15,086 bases of DNA, from the NCBI GenBank assembly GCA_016929355.1, contig JAFGJA010000180.1:1-15086 (forward strand). Direction: 5' to 3'. Below, piece by piece: positions 1-8,100 of the stretch (its first letter is position 1; each line of letters opens with the position of its first letter). The stretch is from Anaerolineae bacterium. GTDB lineage: Bacteria; Chloroflexota; Anaerolineae; Aggregatilineales; Aggregatilineaceae. Below the pieces are notes generated by a model. It did not search any database and was not told where the DNA came from. It worked only from the letters and a program-made list of their open reading frames with translations. A program made the position numbers and the translations under genes.

Positions 1-804
1 CTGATGATCATCCACCTGCTGCAAACGATCTTCTTCAAGATCGATGTGGTGCTGATGGAAGCGATCAACGGTAATGCCGTCGTCGGGCAGTATTCCACCG
101 CGTATAAGTGGCTCGATGCGCTGAACATCATCCCGGCGTTCCTGACAATGGCGCTGCTGCCGATTATGGCGCGGCAGGCGCACGAGGACCGCGACGGATT
201 GCGGCGCAATTACGGGTTAGCGGTCAAGCTGCTGGTGATGACCGCGCTCCCGGTAGCCGTCGTGACCACGTTTATCGGGGAGCCGTTGATCCGCGTGTTG
301 GGCGGCGAAGAATACCTTCCGGCGGGCGGAGTCGCGCTGCAACTCATGATCTGGAGCATCCCTATCGGCTGGATCAACAGCGTGACCAATTACGTGATCG
401 TCGCGCTGGATCGCCAGCGCACGCTGACGTTAGCTTTTCTGGCGGGCGTGACGTTTAACATCGTCACCAACCTGATCTTTTTGCCGGGCTACAGCTACAA
501 AGCGGCGGCGATCATCACCATTTTCTCAGAAGGCGCGCTGTTTATCGGTTTCGGCCTGATTATCCGGCAGGAGATCGGCGGCATGGCGTGGGCTAAGGCG
601 CTGTGGCGGCCCGTCGTAGCAACTCTAATTTTACTTGGTGTGATGCTGCTCATCTGGCCGGTTGCGCCATTGATCGGGTTAATGTTGTCGCCGGGGATTT
701 ATGCGATGGTACTGTTTGGTTTGCGTCCGTTCAATAGCGAAGAAATGGCACGGATTACGCCCTTGCTGCCGGGCCGTATCCGGCGGTGGGTCTTGCCAAA
801 GTAG
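1..804 (+). CDS. Polysaccharide/oligosaccharide flippase, C-terminal part (5' end outside window)
   Basis: The reading frame is open from the first base, so the gene very probably starts upstream and the ATG at 4 is internal. About 267 residues are present, whereas flippases of the MOP superfamily (Wzx/RfbX type) usually have 420-500. The protein is highly hydrophobic, with about six to eight likely membrane helices separated by short basic loops, ending in a basic tail (GRIRRWVLPK). The stretch around residues 20-60 (GQYSTAYKWLDAL, then a proline-containing helix and LPIMARQ) resembles the central region of polysaccharide-biosynthesis flippases. Known family members move lipid-linked sugar units across the cytoplasmic membrane for exopolysaccharide or surface glycan assembly. 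The substrate cannot be told. A perfect 12-base palindrome (GGGAGCGCTCCC, 814-825) follows the stop, but no T-run follows it on this strand. MurJ or a MATE drug exporter are less likely alternatives. Confidence 0.8.
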   Translation: MMIIHLLQTIFFKIDVVLMEAINGNAVVGQYSTAYKWLDALNIIPAFLTMALLPIMARQAHEDRDGLRRNYGLAVKLLVMTALPVAVVTTFIGEPLIRVLGGEEYLPAGGVALQLMIWSIPIGWINSVTNYVIVALDRQRTLTLAFLAGVTFNIVTNLIFLPGYSYKAAAIITIFSEGALFIGFGLIIRQEIGGMAWAKALWRPVVATLILLGVMLLIWPVAPLIGLMLSPGIYAMVLFGLRPFNSEEMARITPLLPGRIRRWVLPK

Positions 805-937
805 TGACTGGCTGGGAGCGCTCCCCCAAAAACAGCCCTATACTGAATTTGCGCGTGTCTACTAAGCCAAGCAAAAAGTGGGTAAATTTTTCTTCGTTTT
901 GCGTACCACTAAAAAGACAAGCGTTCGATTATGGCAC

Positions 938-1264
938 TCAACTAACGAACGATACGGTGTCTCGTTTGAGTAACACCACGCGCAGTTGGCGCTCGTTTAG
1001 CAAGCGGCGTACCACCGGGTTACTCTGAACCGGCAGCAGCAGTTCATCATCGCCTTTGACCAATTCAAAATGGTACACATCTACGCGGCGTGATCCAGCG
1101 TGCCAATGTTCTTCCAAGCCGACAATCGGACTGATGGACCATCCATCGGCTAAGTAGCGTATCAGGACATCGGCGGGGGCATAAGCCTGTGACGTGGGCG
1201 ACCAATGGCGGCGGGTATCGGTGGAGCGCATTTCGATTTCGATGAAAGATGGGTTAGTTCCCAT
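938..1264 (-). CDS. Small conserved-looking protein of unknown function, 108 aa
   Basis: I do not recognise this family. The ATG at 1264 is preferred over the upstream in-frame TTG at 1282 because a strong Shine-Dalgarno (GAGGAGG, 1280-1274) lies nine bases before it and overlaps the longer reading frame. The 108-residue product has no signal peptide or membrane segment. It is rich in charged residues and has a central tract (DVLIRYLADGWSI, then VGLEEHWHAGSRRVDVYHFEL) that alternates hydrophobic and polar residues like a small beta-rich domain. The C-terminal third is basic (VVRRLLNERQLRVVLLKR). It stands alone, convergent to the flippase and divergent from asnS, with its own TATAAT-type promoter. 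The clear ribosome binding site and promoter make a real gene likely. No function can be assigned. Confidence 0.72.
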   Translation of the reverse strand: MGTNPSFIEIEMRSTDTRRHWSPTSQAYAPADVLIRYLADGWSISPIVGLEEHWHAGSRRVDVYHFELVKGDDELLLPVQSNPVVRRLLNERQLRVVLLKRDTVSFVS

Positions 1265-1313
1265 TACACTGTACCTCCTCAATAAAAACTACGGTAGAAA
1301 TCTCAACCCTGGG

Positions 1314-1319
1314 ATTATA
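1314..1319 (-). promoter_or_regulatory. Predicted -10 box for the 938-1264 gene
   Basis: Read on the minus strand this is a perfect TATAAT. It would place the transcription start near 1307, giving a leader of about 43 bases that contains the GAGGAGG ribosome binding site. No good -35 hexamer lies 16-18 bases upstream; that position is occupied by the dyad at 1332-1344, which could mean activator dependence or repression. Only the hexamer is directly visible. Confidence 0.5.
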
Positions 1320-1331
1320 CGCTAACTGCTA

Positions 1332-1344
1332 TACAACTATTGTA
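1332..1344. promoter_or_regulatory. Possible operator: 13-base dyad TACAA-CTA-TTGTA
   Basis: This is a perfect inverted repeat with five-base arms and a three-base spacer, centred about 20 bases upstream of the minus-strand TATAAT, where a -35 element would sit. That position is typical of a small dimeric regulator's operator. A five-base arm can also occur by chance in AT-rich DNA, so this is a candidate only. Confidence 0.3.
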
Positions 1345-1426
1345 CAACGAAAACTTTAGGAATTGGAATCATAAAATATAAATGTATTTAATTTTCTAAC
1401 GCTGTGCGGGGTAGAGGTTTGCTTGC

Positions 1427-1455
1427 TTGACCGTCTTTGGCTACCGGGCTAGAAT
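1427..1455 (+). promoter_or_regulatory. Predicted sigma-70 promoter of asnS (TTGACC-N17-TAGAAT)
   Basis: The -35 hexamer TTGACC (1427-1432) and -10 hexamer TAGAAT (1450-1455) each match consensus at five of six positions, with ideal 17-base spacing. The predicted start is near 1462, giving a leader of about 34 bases before the GTG at 1496, with a ribosome binding site AAGGA at 1482-1486. An AT-rich stretch lies further upstream (about 1366-1400). No T-box-like leader fits in so short a 5' region. Confidence 0.72.
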
Positions 1456-1495
1456 ACGCACCAATCTAATCTTAGCATAGCAAGGATAAATTTTC

Positions 1496-2833
1496 GTGGC
1501 AACTCCAATCCAAATTAGCGATATTGCCCAGTATGATGGTCAGGATGTTACCTTGCGCGGCTGGTTATACAACCGGACGGATAAGGGGCGGCTGCAATTT
1601 TTGCTGGTGCGTGATGGTACTGGTCTTGTGCAGTGTGTGGCCTTCAAGAAAGAATTAGACGCTGAATCGTTTGCATTAGCACAGTCACTCACCCAGGAAT
1701 CGTCGGTGATCATTACCGGCAGCGTGCGGGGTGATGATCGTGCGCCGGGGTATCCGGGTAAATTTGAGGTCGGGATCAAAAAGTTGGAAGTGATCCAGAT
1801 GGCAGGCGAATACCCGATCCAACCTAAGGATCACGGCGTGGAATTCCTGATGGATAACCGCCATCTGTGGGTGCGATCATTGCGCCAATGGGCGATCTTG
1901 CGCATCCGTGCGACGATTATCAACACGATCCGTAACTGGCTGGATGATCACGGCTATTTGCTGATCGATACCCCGATCCTGACTCCGGCGGCGGGCGAAA
2001 ACACGACCACGCTGTTCGAGATCGATTATTATGGCGAACCCGCATTTCTGGCGCAGACGGGCCAGCTTTATAACGAAGCGAATATGGCCTCGTTTGGCAA
2101 GGTGTACTGTTTTGGTCCCACTTTCCGCGCGGAAAAATCCAAGACACGCCGCCACCTGATGGAATTCTGGATGGTCGAGCCGGAAATGGCCTTTTTCAAT
2201 CTGGAAGACCTGATGGCGATGGAAGAACAGTTTATCAGCGCGATTGTGCAGACGGTCCTCCAAAAGCACGCGATGGAACTCGAAATCCTCGAACGCGATA
2301 CGACCCGTTTGGCGCAGATCACACCGCCATTCCCGCGTATCAGTTATGATGACGCCGTTGAGCGGTTGCAAAAATTGGCCGCAGAAATCGACGATCCCGA
2401 ACGCAAAGCGGAACTGGCGATTGAATGGGGCGGTGATTTTGGCTCGCCGCACGAAACCGCCATCGCAGAAATGTTCGAGAAGCCGGTGTTTGTGTATAAC
2501 TACCCCACCGCCGCCAAAGCGTTCTATATGCAGCCGGTGGAGGGTCGGCCCGATGTGTGCCGCAGCGTGGATTTGCTCGCGCCGGAAGGCTACGGCGAGA
2601 TCACGGGCGGCAGCGAGCGCATTTATGACGCGGACCTGCTCGAAGAACGAGTCGCGGAAATCGGCATTGATCCCAACGTGTATCGCTGGTATCTCGACCT
2701 GCGCAAGTTCGGCAGCGTGCCCCATTCGGGCTTTGGGCTGGGCGTGGAACGGACTGTCGCGTGGATTTGTGGCTTGCCGCATATTCGGGAAACCATTCCC
2801 TACGCGCGCATGTTGAACCGGTTGTATCCATAA
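1496..2833 (+). CDS. asnS: Asparaginyl-tRNA synthetase
   Basis: The enzyme charges tRNA-Asn with asparagine using ATP in the cytoplasm. The 445-residue length is typical. Residues about 15-105 form the N-terminal OB-fold anticodon-binding domain (VTLRGWLYNRTDKGRLQFLL). The class II catalytic core follows: motif 2 is at 210-233 (FRAE, then RRHLMEFWMVEPEMAF, the asparagine-type version of this class IIb motif), the substrate pocket tract is near 366-375 (YGEITGGSER), and motif 3 is at 412-419 (GFGLGVER). The arrangement fits AsnRS better than AspRS, because no bacterial AspRS insertion domain is present. The GTG start is chosen for the AAGGA at 1482-1486 nine bases upstream and a natural N-terminus. 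The gene has its own promoter and is followed by a compound hairpin repeat that may end its transcript. A long open frame on the opposite strand is a codon-bias shadow. Confidence 0.96.
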   Translation: MATPIQISDIAQYDGQDVTLRGWLYNRTDKGRLQFLLVRDGTGLVQCVAFKKELDAESFALAQSLTQESSVIITGSVRGDDRAPGYPGKFEVGIKKLEVIQMAGEYPIQPKDHGVEFLMDNRHLWVRSLRQWAILRIRATIINTIRNWLDDHGYLLIDTPILTPAAGENTTTLFEIDYYGEPAFLAQTGQLYNEANMASFGKVYCFGPTFRAEKSKTRRHLMEFWMVEPEMAFFNLEDLMAMEEQFISAIVQTVLQKHAMELEILERDTTRLAQITPPFPRISYDDAVERLQKLAAEIDDPERKAELAIEWGGDFGSPHETAIAEMFEKPVFVYNYPTAAKAFYMQPVEGRPDVCRSVDLLAPEGYGEITGGSERIYDADLLEERVAEIGIDPNVYRWYLDLRKFGSVPHSGFGLGVERTVAWICGLPHIRETIPYARMLNRLYP

Positions 2834-2835
2834 TT

Positions 2836-2940
2836 TACCTCACCCCCCGTCCCCCTCTCCAAGTTTGGAGAGAGGGAGTCAGGTTGTGCGATTAAGTCTC
2901 CCTCTCCGGCTCGTGGGAGAGGGGGATTTAGGGGGTAAGG
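2836..2940. repeat. Compound inverted repeat with two CT/GA-rich hairpins (possible terminator of asnS or MITE-like element)
   Basis: The whole element is an imperfect palindrome: its left edge TTACCTCACCCCCCGT mirrors its right edge (about 2926-2940, ending GGGGGTAAGG). Inside are two hairpins. The first pairs CTCTCCAA (2855-2862) with TTGGAGAG (2865-2872) across a two-base loop. The second pairs CCCTCTCC (2900-2907) with GGAGAGGG (2916-2923). C/T- and G/A-rich palindromes of this kind are commonly dispersed in Chloroflexota and cyanobacterial genomes (recalled knowledge, not checked). It could fold in the asnS mRNA and act as a terminator or stabiliser. No T-run follows, so it is not a canonical intrinsic terminator. 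No second copy is present in this window. Confidence 0.7.
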
Positions 2941-2952
2941 CCGTGTGGTCCA

Positions 2953-2965
2953 TATATTCCATAAT
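2953..2965 (+). promoter_or_regulatory. Possible -10 elements (TATATT / CATAAT) just before the acetyltransferase gene
   Basis: TATATT (2953-2958) and CATAAT (2960-2965) lie 10-22 bases before the ATG at 2975, and no ribosome binding site is visible there. If either is used, the mRNA would start at or within about 10 bases of the start codon, giving a leaderless or nearly leaderless message. No convincing -35 hexamer is present, because the region upstream is the compound repeat. Confidence 0.28.
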
Positions 2966-2974
2966 CTACACACT

Positions 2975-3733
2975 ATGACGATTCTCGAACAACGTAACCT
3001 GATCCGCCGCCTTCTAGACTCGACCAGCCCAACCGATGCGCCCACCGCGTATTACGCGCTGTTTCACACACCAGCAAAATCGGCGCTGACCGTGCAAACG
3101 GATGATGCGGGGCGGGCAGTTGGGTTTGTGGCGGACTGCCGCACCGGGATCGATCTGTTTCGCTCGCTGATCACGCTGCGCTGCGTGGATACGGCAACGC
3201 AGGCTGCTGCCGAAATTGCCGCCGATCTGTTACAGCAGGCTTTGACCCCAAACCGTTCGTATATTTTGTTTGCCAGCGCGGATCAGATCGCCAATACCGG
3301 GGGCAGCTTACAGCTTGATACGGTGCGCACGCTGCACATTTACCAACTGGATCGGGCACGCTTTGAGCCGGTGATTAATGTCCTGGTAAAAGAGCGCACC
3401 TCGCCGGATGGATCGCCGCGCTGCGTGATCGAAACCGAAGGCCGGCGCGCATTAGCTGGTGTCAACTGGCAGAGTCCGCGTTTCGCTGAGATTTTTGTGC
3501 ATACGGATGCCGCCGCCCGCCAACGGGGATGGGGCATCAGTGTGACCTCGGCGCTCACGCAGATGTTACTGGCTAGTGGGCGCACGCCGATCTATCTGGT
3601 TGAACCGGAGAATGAGGCATCGCGCAACTTAGCTGAAAAACTCGGTTATGTGGATACGGGCGCGCAGCAAATTTACGCCGACGTGGTGTATCTGGGACAT
3701 CCAGGCGCACACGATAATTCAGAAATGACGTAA
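2975..3733 (+). CDS. GNAT-family N-acetyltransferase, substrate unknown
   Basis: This is a 252-residue cytoplasmic protein. The C-terminal half (about residues 165-240) is a recognisable GNAT fold: strand RFAEIFVHTDAAARQRGWG holds the acetyl-CoA pyrophosphate loop R-x-x-G-x-G (R182, G185, G187 counting from this ATG), followed by a helix, then IYLVEPENEASRNLAEKLGY, the usual motif B with its N-x-x-A-x-x-L-G-Y signature. The N-terminal half (1-130) is less clear and may be a degenerate GNAT repeat, as in two-domain members. An in-frame GTG at 2945 would add ten residues. The ATG is preferred because MTILEQRNLIRRLL is a natural helix start, but neither start has a clear ribosome binding site. 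The stop lies four bases before the next gene, so the two are probably one operon. Acceptor could be a small molecule, an amino sugar or a protein; the sequence does not say. Confidence 0.8.
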   Translation: MTILEQRNLIRRLLDSTSPTDAPTAYYALFHTPAKSALTVQTDDAGRAVGFVADCRTGIDLFRSLITLRCVDTATQAAAEIAADLLQQALTPNRSYILFASADQIANTGGSLQLDTVRTLHIYQLDRARFEPVINVLVKERTSPDGSPRCVIETEGRRALAGVNWQSPRFAEIFVHTDAAARQRGWGISVTSALTQMLLASGRTPIYLVEPENEASRNLAEKLGYVDTGAQQIYADVVYLGHPGAHDNSEMT

Positions 3734-3737
3734 CTTC

Positions 3738-5120
3738 ATGGTCGATTTTACCCTCACCTTTCCCCCCGGATTTTTATGGGGCGCAGCCACTGCCGCCCAT
3801 CAGGTCGAAGGCGGATCGCCGCCGAATAACTGGACTGCGTGGGAGCAAACGCTGGGTCATATTTACCGCGAACACGTCGCGGGGCAGGCGTGTGATTGGT
3901 GGGGCGGACGGTACATTGAGGATTTTGATCGCGCGGTGGCGATGCACCACAACGCGCACCGCTTTTCGGTGGAATGGAGCCGCATTGAGCCGGAACGCGG
4001 CCAGTTCGATTTGCCGGCGATTGCGCATTACGCGGACGTGCTGCGCGCCTTGCGGGAGCGCGGTATGGAGCCGGTGATCACACTGCACCATTTCACAAAT
4101 CCCCTTTGGGTTGAGGAGATGGGCGGCTGGCTCAATGAGGAAACGGTGCGGCGGTTTGCGCGTTTTGTGCAGGTCGTCATGGAGGAATTGGACCAGCCAG
4201 TCACGATGTGGTGTACGATCAACGAGCCACTGGTTTACGCGACTAATGGCTATCTGGTGGGACGCTTTCCGCCCGGTGACAAAAATCTGCGGAATACCTT
4301 CCTCGTGATTGAAAATCTGCTGCGTGGCCATGCGGCGGCCTATCACACAATCAAGGATATTCAGCCGGACGCGCAGGTCGGATTGGCGAAAGCGCAGATC
4401 AATTTCACGCCGATGCGCCCATCCTGGCTGCACCAGCCCGCGCGTAATCTGCTGCGCCAGACGATCAACCGCGCCTTCATTGATGCAATCATAACCGGCG
4501 AACTGCGTTTGCCCATGCACAAGGTCGAGTTACCGGAAGCCCGCGATACGCTCGACTGGATCGGGCTGAACTACTATTATCGCTTGCAGGCGGGCTTTAA
4601 TCCGCTCAAACCGCAGCAGGTCTTCATTGACCGGCGTCGTCCGCGCGAGGGTATCCTGGGGCCGGAGAGCGTCGGGGAAATCTGGCCGGAGGGGATTTTT
4701 GACGAGATCAAGTGGCTGTGCCAGCGCACGGATAAGCCGCTTTATGTTACTGAAAACGGCGTGCCCGATGGCGATCTACCTGATGACACGCTGCGGCAGG
4801 TGCATCTGATCCGTAGTTTGCGCCGCGTGTGGGATTCGGTGAATTACAACTTTCCGGTGAAAGGGTATTTTTACTGGACGCTGGTCGATAATTTTGAATG
4901 GGCGGAAGGGTATGATCCCGCGTTCCGATTCGGGCTGTATGGGTGCGATCTGGAGACGCAGGTCCGCACCAAAAAGCGTAGTGCCGACCTCTACGGCGCG
5001 ATTTGCGCGGCGAATGCGCTCACTTCCGATATGGTGCATGAATTTGCGCCGGATGCGTTTGACGGGCTGTTTCCGGGCGTTGACGTGCAAACGGACGTAA
5101 CGTTGCCGCCACGTCCATAA
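3738..5120 (+). CDS. Glycoside hydrolase family 1 beta-glycosidase (probable beta-glucosidase)
   Basis: This 460-residue protein has full GH1 length and all main signatures. The N-terminal GH1 signature FLWGAATAAHQVEGG (12-26) includes Q22. H118 is in HHFTNPLW. The general acid/base E163 is in TINEP and the nucleophile E339 is in YVTENG. The subsite tract DNFEWAEGY (384-392) carries the E387-W388 pair typical of unphosphorylated sugars, rather than the serine/lysine set of 6-phospho-beta-glycosidases. The enzyme should hydrolyse beta-glucosides or beta-galactosides with retention of configuration. No signal peptide is present, so it acts in the cytoplasm. It starts four bases after the acetyltransferase stop with no strong ribosome binding site, which suggests translational coupling. 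No sugar transporter or regulator lies beside it, so the substrate cannot be inferred from context. A partial copy of the hairpin repeat (5137-5169) follows it. Confidence 0.95.
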   Translation: MVDFTLTFPPGFLWGAATAAHQVEGGSPPNNWTAWEQTLGHIYREHVAGQACDWWGGRYIEDFDRAVAMHHNAHRFSVEWSRIEPERGQFDLPAIAHYADVLRALRERGMEPVITLHHFTNPLWVEEMGGWLNEETVRRFARFVQVVMEELDQPVTMWCTINEPLVYATNGYLVGRFPPGDKNLRNTFLVIENLLRGHAAAYHTIKDIQPDAQVGLAKAQINFTPMRPSWLHQPARNLLRQTINRAFIDAIITGELRLPMHKVELPEARDTLDWIGLNYYYRLQAGFNPLKPQQVFIDRRRPREGILGPESVGEIWPEGIFDEIKWLCQRTDKPLYVTENGVPDGDLPDDTLRQVHLIRSLRRVWDSVNYNFPVKGYFYWTLVDNFEWAEGYDPAFRFGLYGCDLETQVRTKKRSADLYGAICAANALTSDMVHEFAPDAFDGLFPGVDVQTDVTLPPRP

Positions 5121-5136
5121 TTGTCAGGGGTATGGT

Positions 5137-5169
5137 AGGGGCCGACCAACGTGTCAGCCCAGGGCGGAC
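5137..5169 (+). repeat. Dispersed hairpin repeat, partial copy C
   Basis: These 33 bases match the first half of the element at 10350-10414 and 14426-14490 (about 30 of 33 bases against the 14426 copy read in reverse). The first hairpin (GGCCGAC ... GTCAGCC) is kept with one mismatch. The second half is replaced by unrelated or decayed sequence ending in AGTAGGGGG near 5187-5195. It lies between the convergent glycosidase and PBP genes. Confidence 0.7.
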
Positions 5170-5198
5170 TAAATGATAGCCAGTCCAGTAGGGGGTTC

Positions 5199-8100
5199 TT
5201 ACTCCGTCACCGTGACCGTCACATGCTCCGATTCGGCGCTGTTCCCGGCGTCGTCGTAGGCGATAGCCCAAAATGTTTGCTGGCCGGTTTCTGCGATCTG
5301 CCACCGGGCGCTGTGCGGCCATTCTTCGCTGGTTTCGATCAATTCGCCGTTCCGGTAGAACTCCACATAGGCCAATTGCACATTATCATCCGGTTCCGCT
5401 TGAAGTGGTATGTAAATATCGCCGGTTTGATAGATGCTGTCCGGGACAGGTTCGAGCAAGGTGATCGTCGGTGGCTGGTTATCGACGGTCACGGAGACAG
5501 GGACGGTTGCCAGGGTGTTATCTGTGCGGATCATGGTCAGGCGCAGCGTATACACGGCTCCATCACTCAAAGCGGTGGTATCCCACCTCCCCAAGATCAT
5601 ATCGCGCCCCTGTTCGGTTTGCGGCTCGCCAAGCTGGAACCACACATCCGGCTGTGTGCCTGCGCCGTAATCCAGCCGGTAGTACGCGAAATTCTCATCG
5701 GTAGCGTTGCCGCGGACCGCCACCGTGCCGCGTACATCCTCCAAAAACTGCGGGCTGATGATGGCGACAGGGCCAAACGGCGTACTGGCTCCCGCCACAT
5801 CATAGTCGGTGGGCGGCAGCCGTTGGCCGGTTTGGCGTGCCCAGGCGCGGGCTTCGGGCGGGTAGTCGAAAAAGACCTGATCTTCGACACAGTTCGAAGG
5901 GGATGACGCATTTGCCAAGCGCCACGTACAGACGTTGATCGCGTAGTTGTTCCAGTAGGTATCTGCCTGCTGTGGCTGCGTATCAATACCCATTGCCGGA
6001 TCGACAAAAAATAATTCGCGTTCCTGTTCGCAATAGCGGGTGGGCAGTAGACCGGAAATCTGGCACACGGTGCGCTCGACGACTGTTGCGGGCTGTGTCC
6101 ATTCCTGGCGGGGCAGAGCATCGCGCGTATGCACATATTCCATCAGCGCGTGCCAGATCGGAGCCGCGCCGGAAATCCCCGTCACATCGTTCATCGCGTG
6201 ATTGTTGTTGTTCCCCATCCAGACCCCGGTCACGATTTGCGGCGTGTAACCGATAGCCCAGCTATCGCGGTTGTCGTTGCTGGTCCCTGTTTTAGCCGCC
6301 GCAGGCCGCGAAAGTTCCATCGGATTGCCGCGTCCAAAGGCGGGTTTGCGCGCCTCGTTATCGGCCAGAATATCGGTCATGATGTACGCCAGCGCGGGTT
6401 CGAGGATCAAGCGGCGCTGGTAGGTGGCCGTTTCTTCGCTGTACTGCCACAAAACCTGTCCCTCTGAATCCTCAATGCGCAAAATCGCGGTGGGATTCAG
6501 CGTGCGGAAACCGGGCGTGCGTTCATCTTCATGGACCGGCATCCCGACCATATAACCGCCCGTATTGAAGACGTTATAGGCATAGGTCAGATCGAGTAAG
6601 CTCACTTCGCCGCTACCGAGCGCCAGCGCTAACCCGTATAGATTTGCCTGATTCAGCGAATTAATGCCGAGCCGGTGCGCGGTGCGGATCACCGGGCCGA
6701 TACCCGTAATGTTGACCAACTGGACCGGGGGCACATTGTACGAATTGGCGAGCGCATCGCGGACGGTCATCGGGCCGTGATACTGGCGATCAATATTGAC
6801 CGGGGTATAGGGTTGGCCGCCGTTATCGAACGTTAATGGCACATCGAGTGTCATCGTTGCCGCCGTGATGCCGTTGGGATAACCGGACATTGCGCCTTGC
6901 AAAAAGGCCGCCGTATACACAATGGGTTTGAATGCCGAGGCTGGTTGGCGCTGACCGTGTGCTGCCGCGTTAAATTCGCCCTGGATACCCTCATCACCAT
7001 AATTGACACTGCCGACCATCGCCATAATTTCGCCCGTTTCCGCGCGGAGCATGACGACGGCGGCGTTGGTGACTTCGCGGTCTACACCGACCATAGCCTC
7101 ATCAAGCGGCGGGAGATAGCTGGCGGCGACACAGGGCGTCCCGGCGGTGGTATTGGGCGTTACATACGGATCGTTCCCATCGAGGCGCATCACCTGGCTT
7201 TGCGCCACACATTCCGCCTGCAATTGCAGATCGAGATCGAGGGTGGTGTAAATGCGCAGGCCACCGCGCGTCAATAAACGCGGACCATCTAAGCCTAAAT
7301 CATTCAGGATCGCTTCTGCTTCGGCGCGCACGTAGAAGGAATAGTGCGGCGCGATGATGTCGTAGCGTTCGGAGAAGGGCCGCACGGCCAGCGCTTCCTG
7401 GTACGCTTCATCGGCTTCCGGCTGCGTGAGATAGCCGTTATCGACCATTTCTTGCAGCACAATGCCCTGCCGCAGTTTAGCCGCATCGGGGTTATCGATG
7501 GGGTTTTGCAGTGGATATTGCGGAATCGCCGCCAGCATTGCGGCTTCGGCCAGCGTCAGATCGCGGGCGGGTTTGCTGAAATACTGCTGCGCGGCGGCTT
7601 CGATGCCATAGGCCCACCCGCCGTAATAATTGGTGTTGATGTACCACTCAAGAATCTGGTCTTTGCTGTAGAGGCGCGAAATTTCGGTGGCGAGGATCAC
7701 TTCGCGTACTTTGCGATCAAAGGTGACGGCGCGGCGATCTTCCTCGTCAAACAGCACATTGCGCACCAACTGCTGCGTGATCGTACTCGCACCCTGGATG
7801 TTGCCCCCGGTCAGATTCACCCACAGGGCACGCCCCATGCCGCGCAGATCGAAGCCCGGATTCTCGTAAAAACTGGCATCTTCAATGGCAACGGTTGAGT
7901 CGAGAAAATACTGCGGCACATCGGCAATGCGCGTCCAACGCCGGTCCCCGCCGGTAGGATCGATCACTTCATAGATCACGGTGCTGCCGGTGCGATCATA
8001 AAGGACCGAGGTCAGAAATGCTTCATCCTCGGCGGCGGTGATCTCTTCGGGCGGGGGTAGTTCGCTGGCGTAGTGATCGTAAATCAGCAGCCCCGCGATG

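Noticed and set aside
814..825. Perfect palindrome GGGAGCGCTCCC as terminator of the flippase gene
   Set aside because: It has no loop and is followed by CCAAAAA rather than a T-run on the plus strand; on the minus strand the T-run precedes the stem.
1877..2782. Long open frame antisense to asnS (about 301 codons)
   Set aside because: It lies entirely within a certain gene, is rich in H, R, F and Q as expected of a codon-bias shadow, shows no family pattern and has no ribosome binding site of note.
3774..4520. Long open frame antisense to the GH1 gene (about 248 codons)
   Set aside because: Same shadow composition, no recognisable domain; the GH1 catalytic motifs on the plus strand are unambiguous.
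5151..5906. Plus-strand open frame overlapping the 3' part of the PBP gene and repeat copy C
   Set aside because: Overlaps a well-supported gene on the other strand and shows no domain or start signal.
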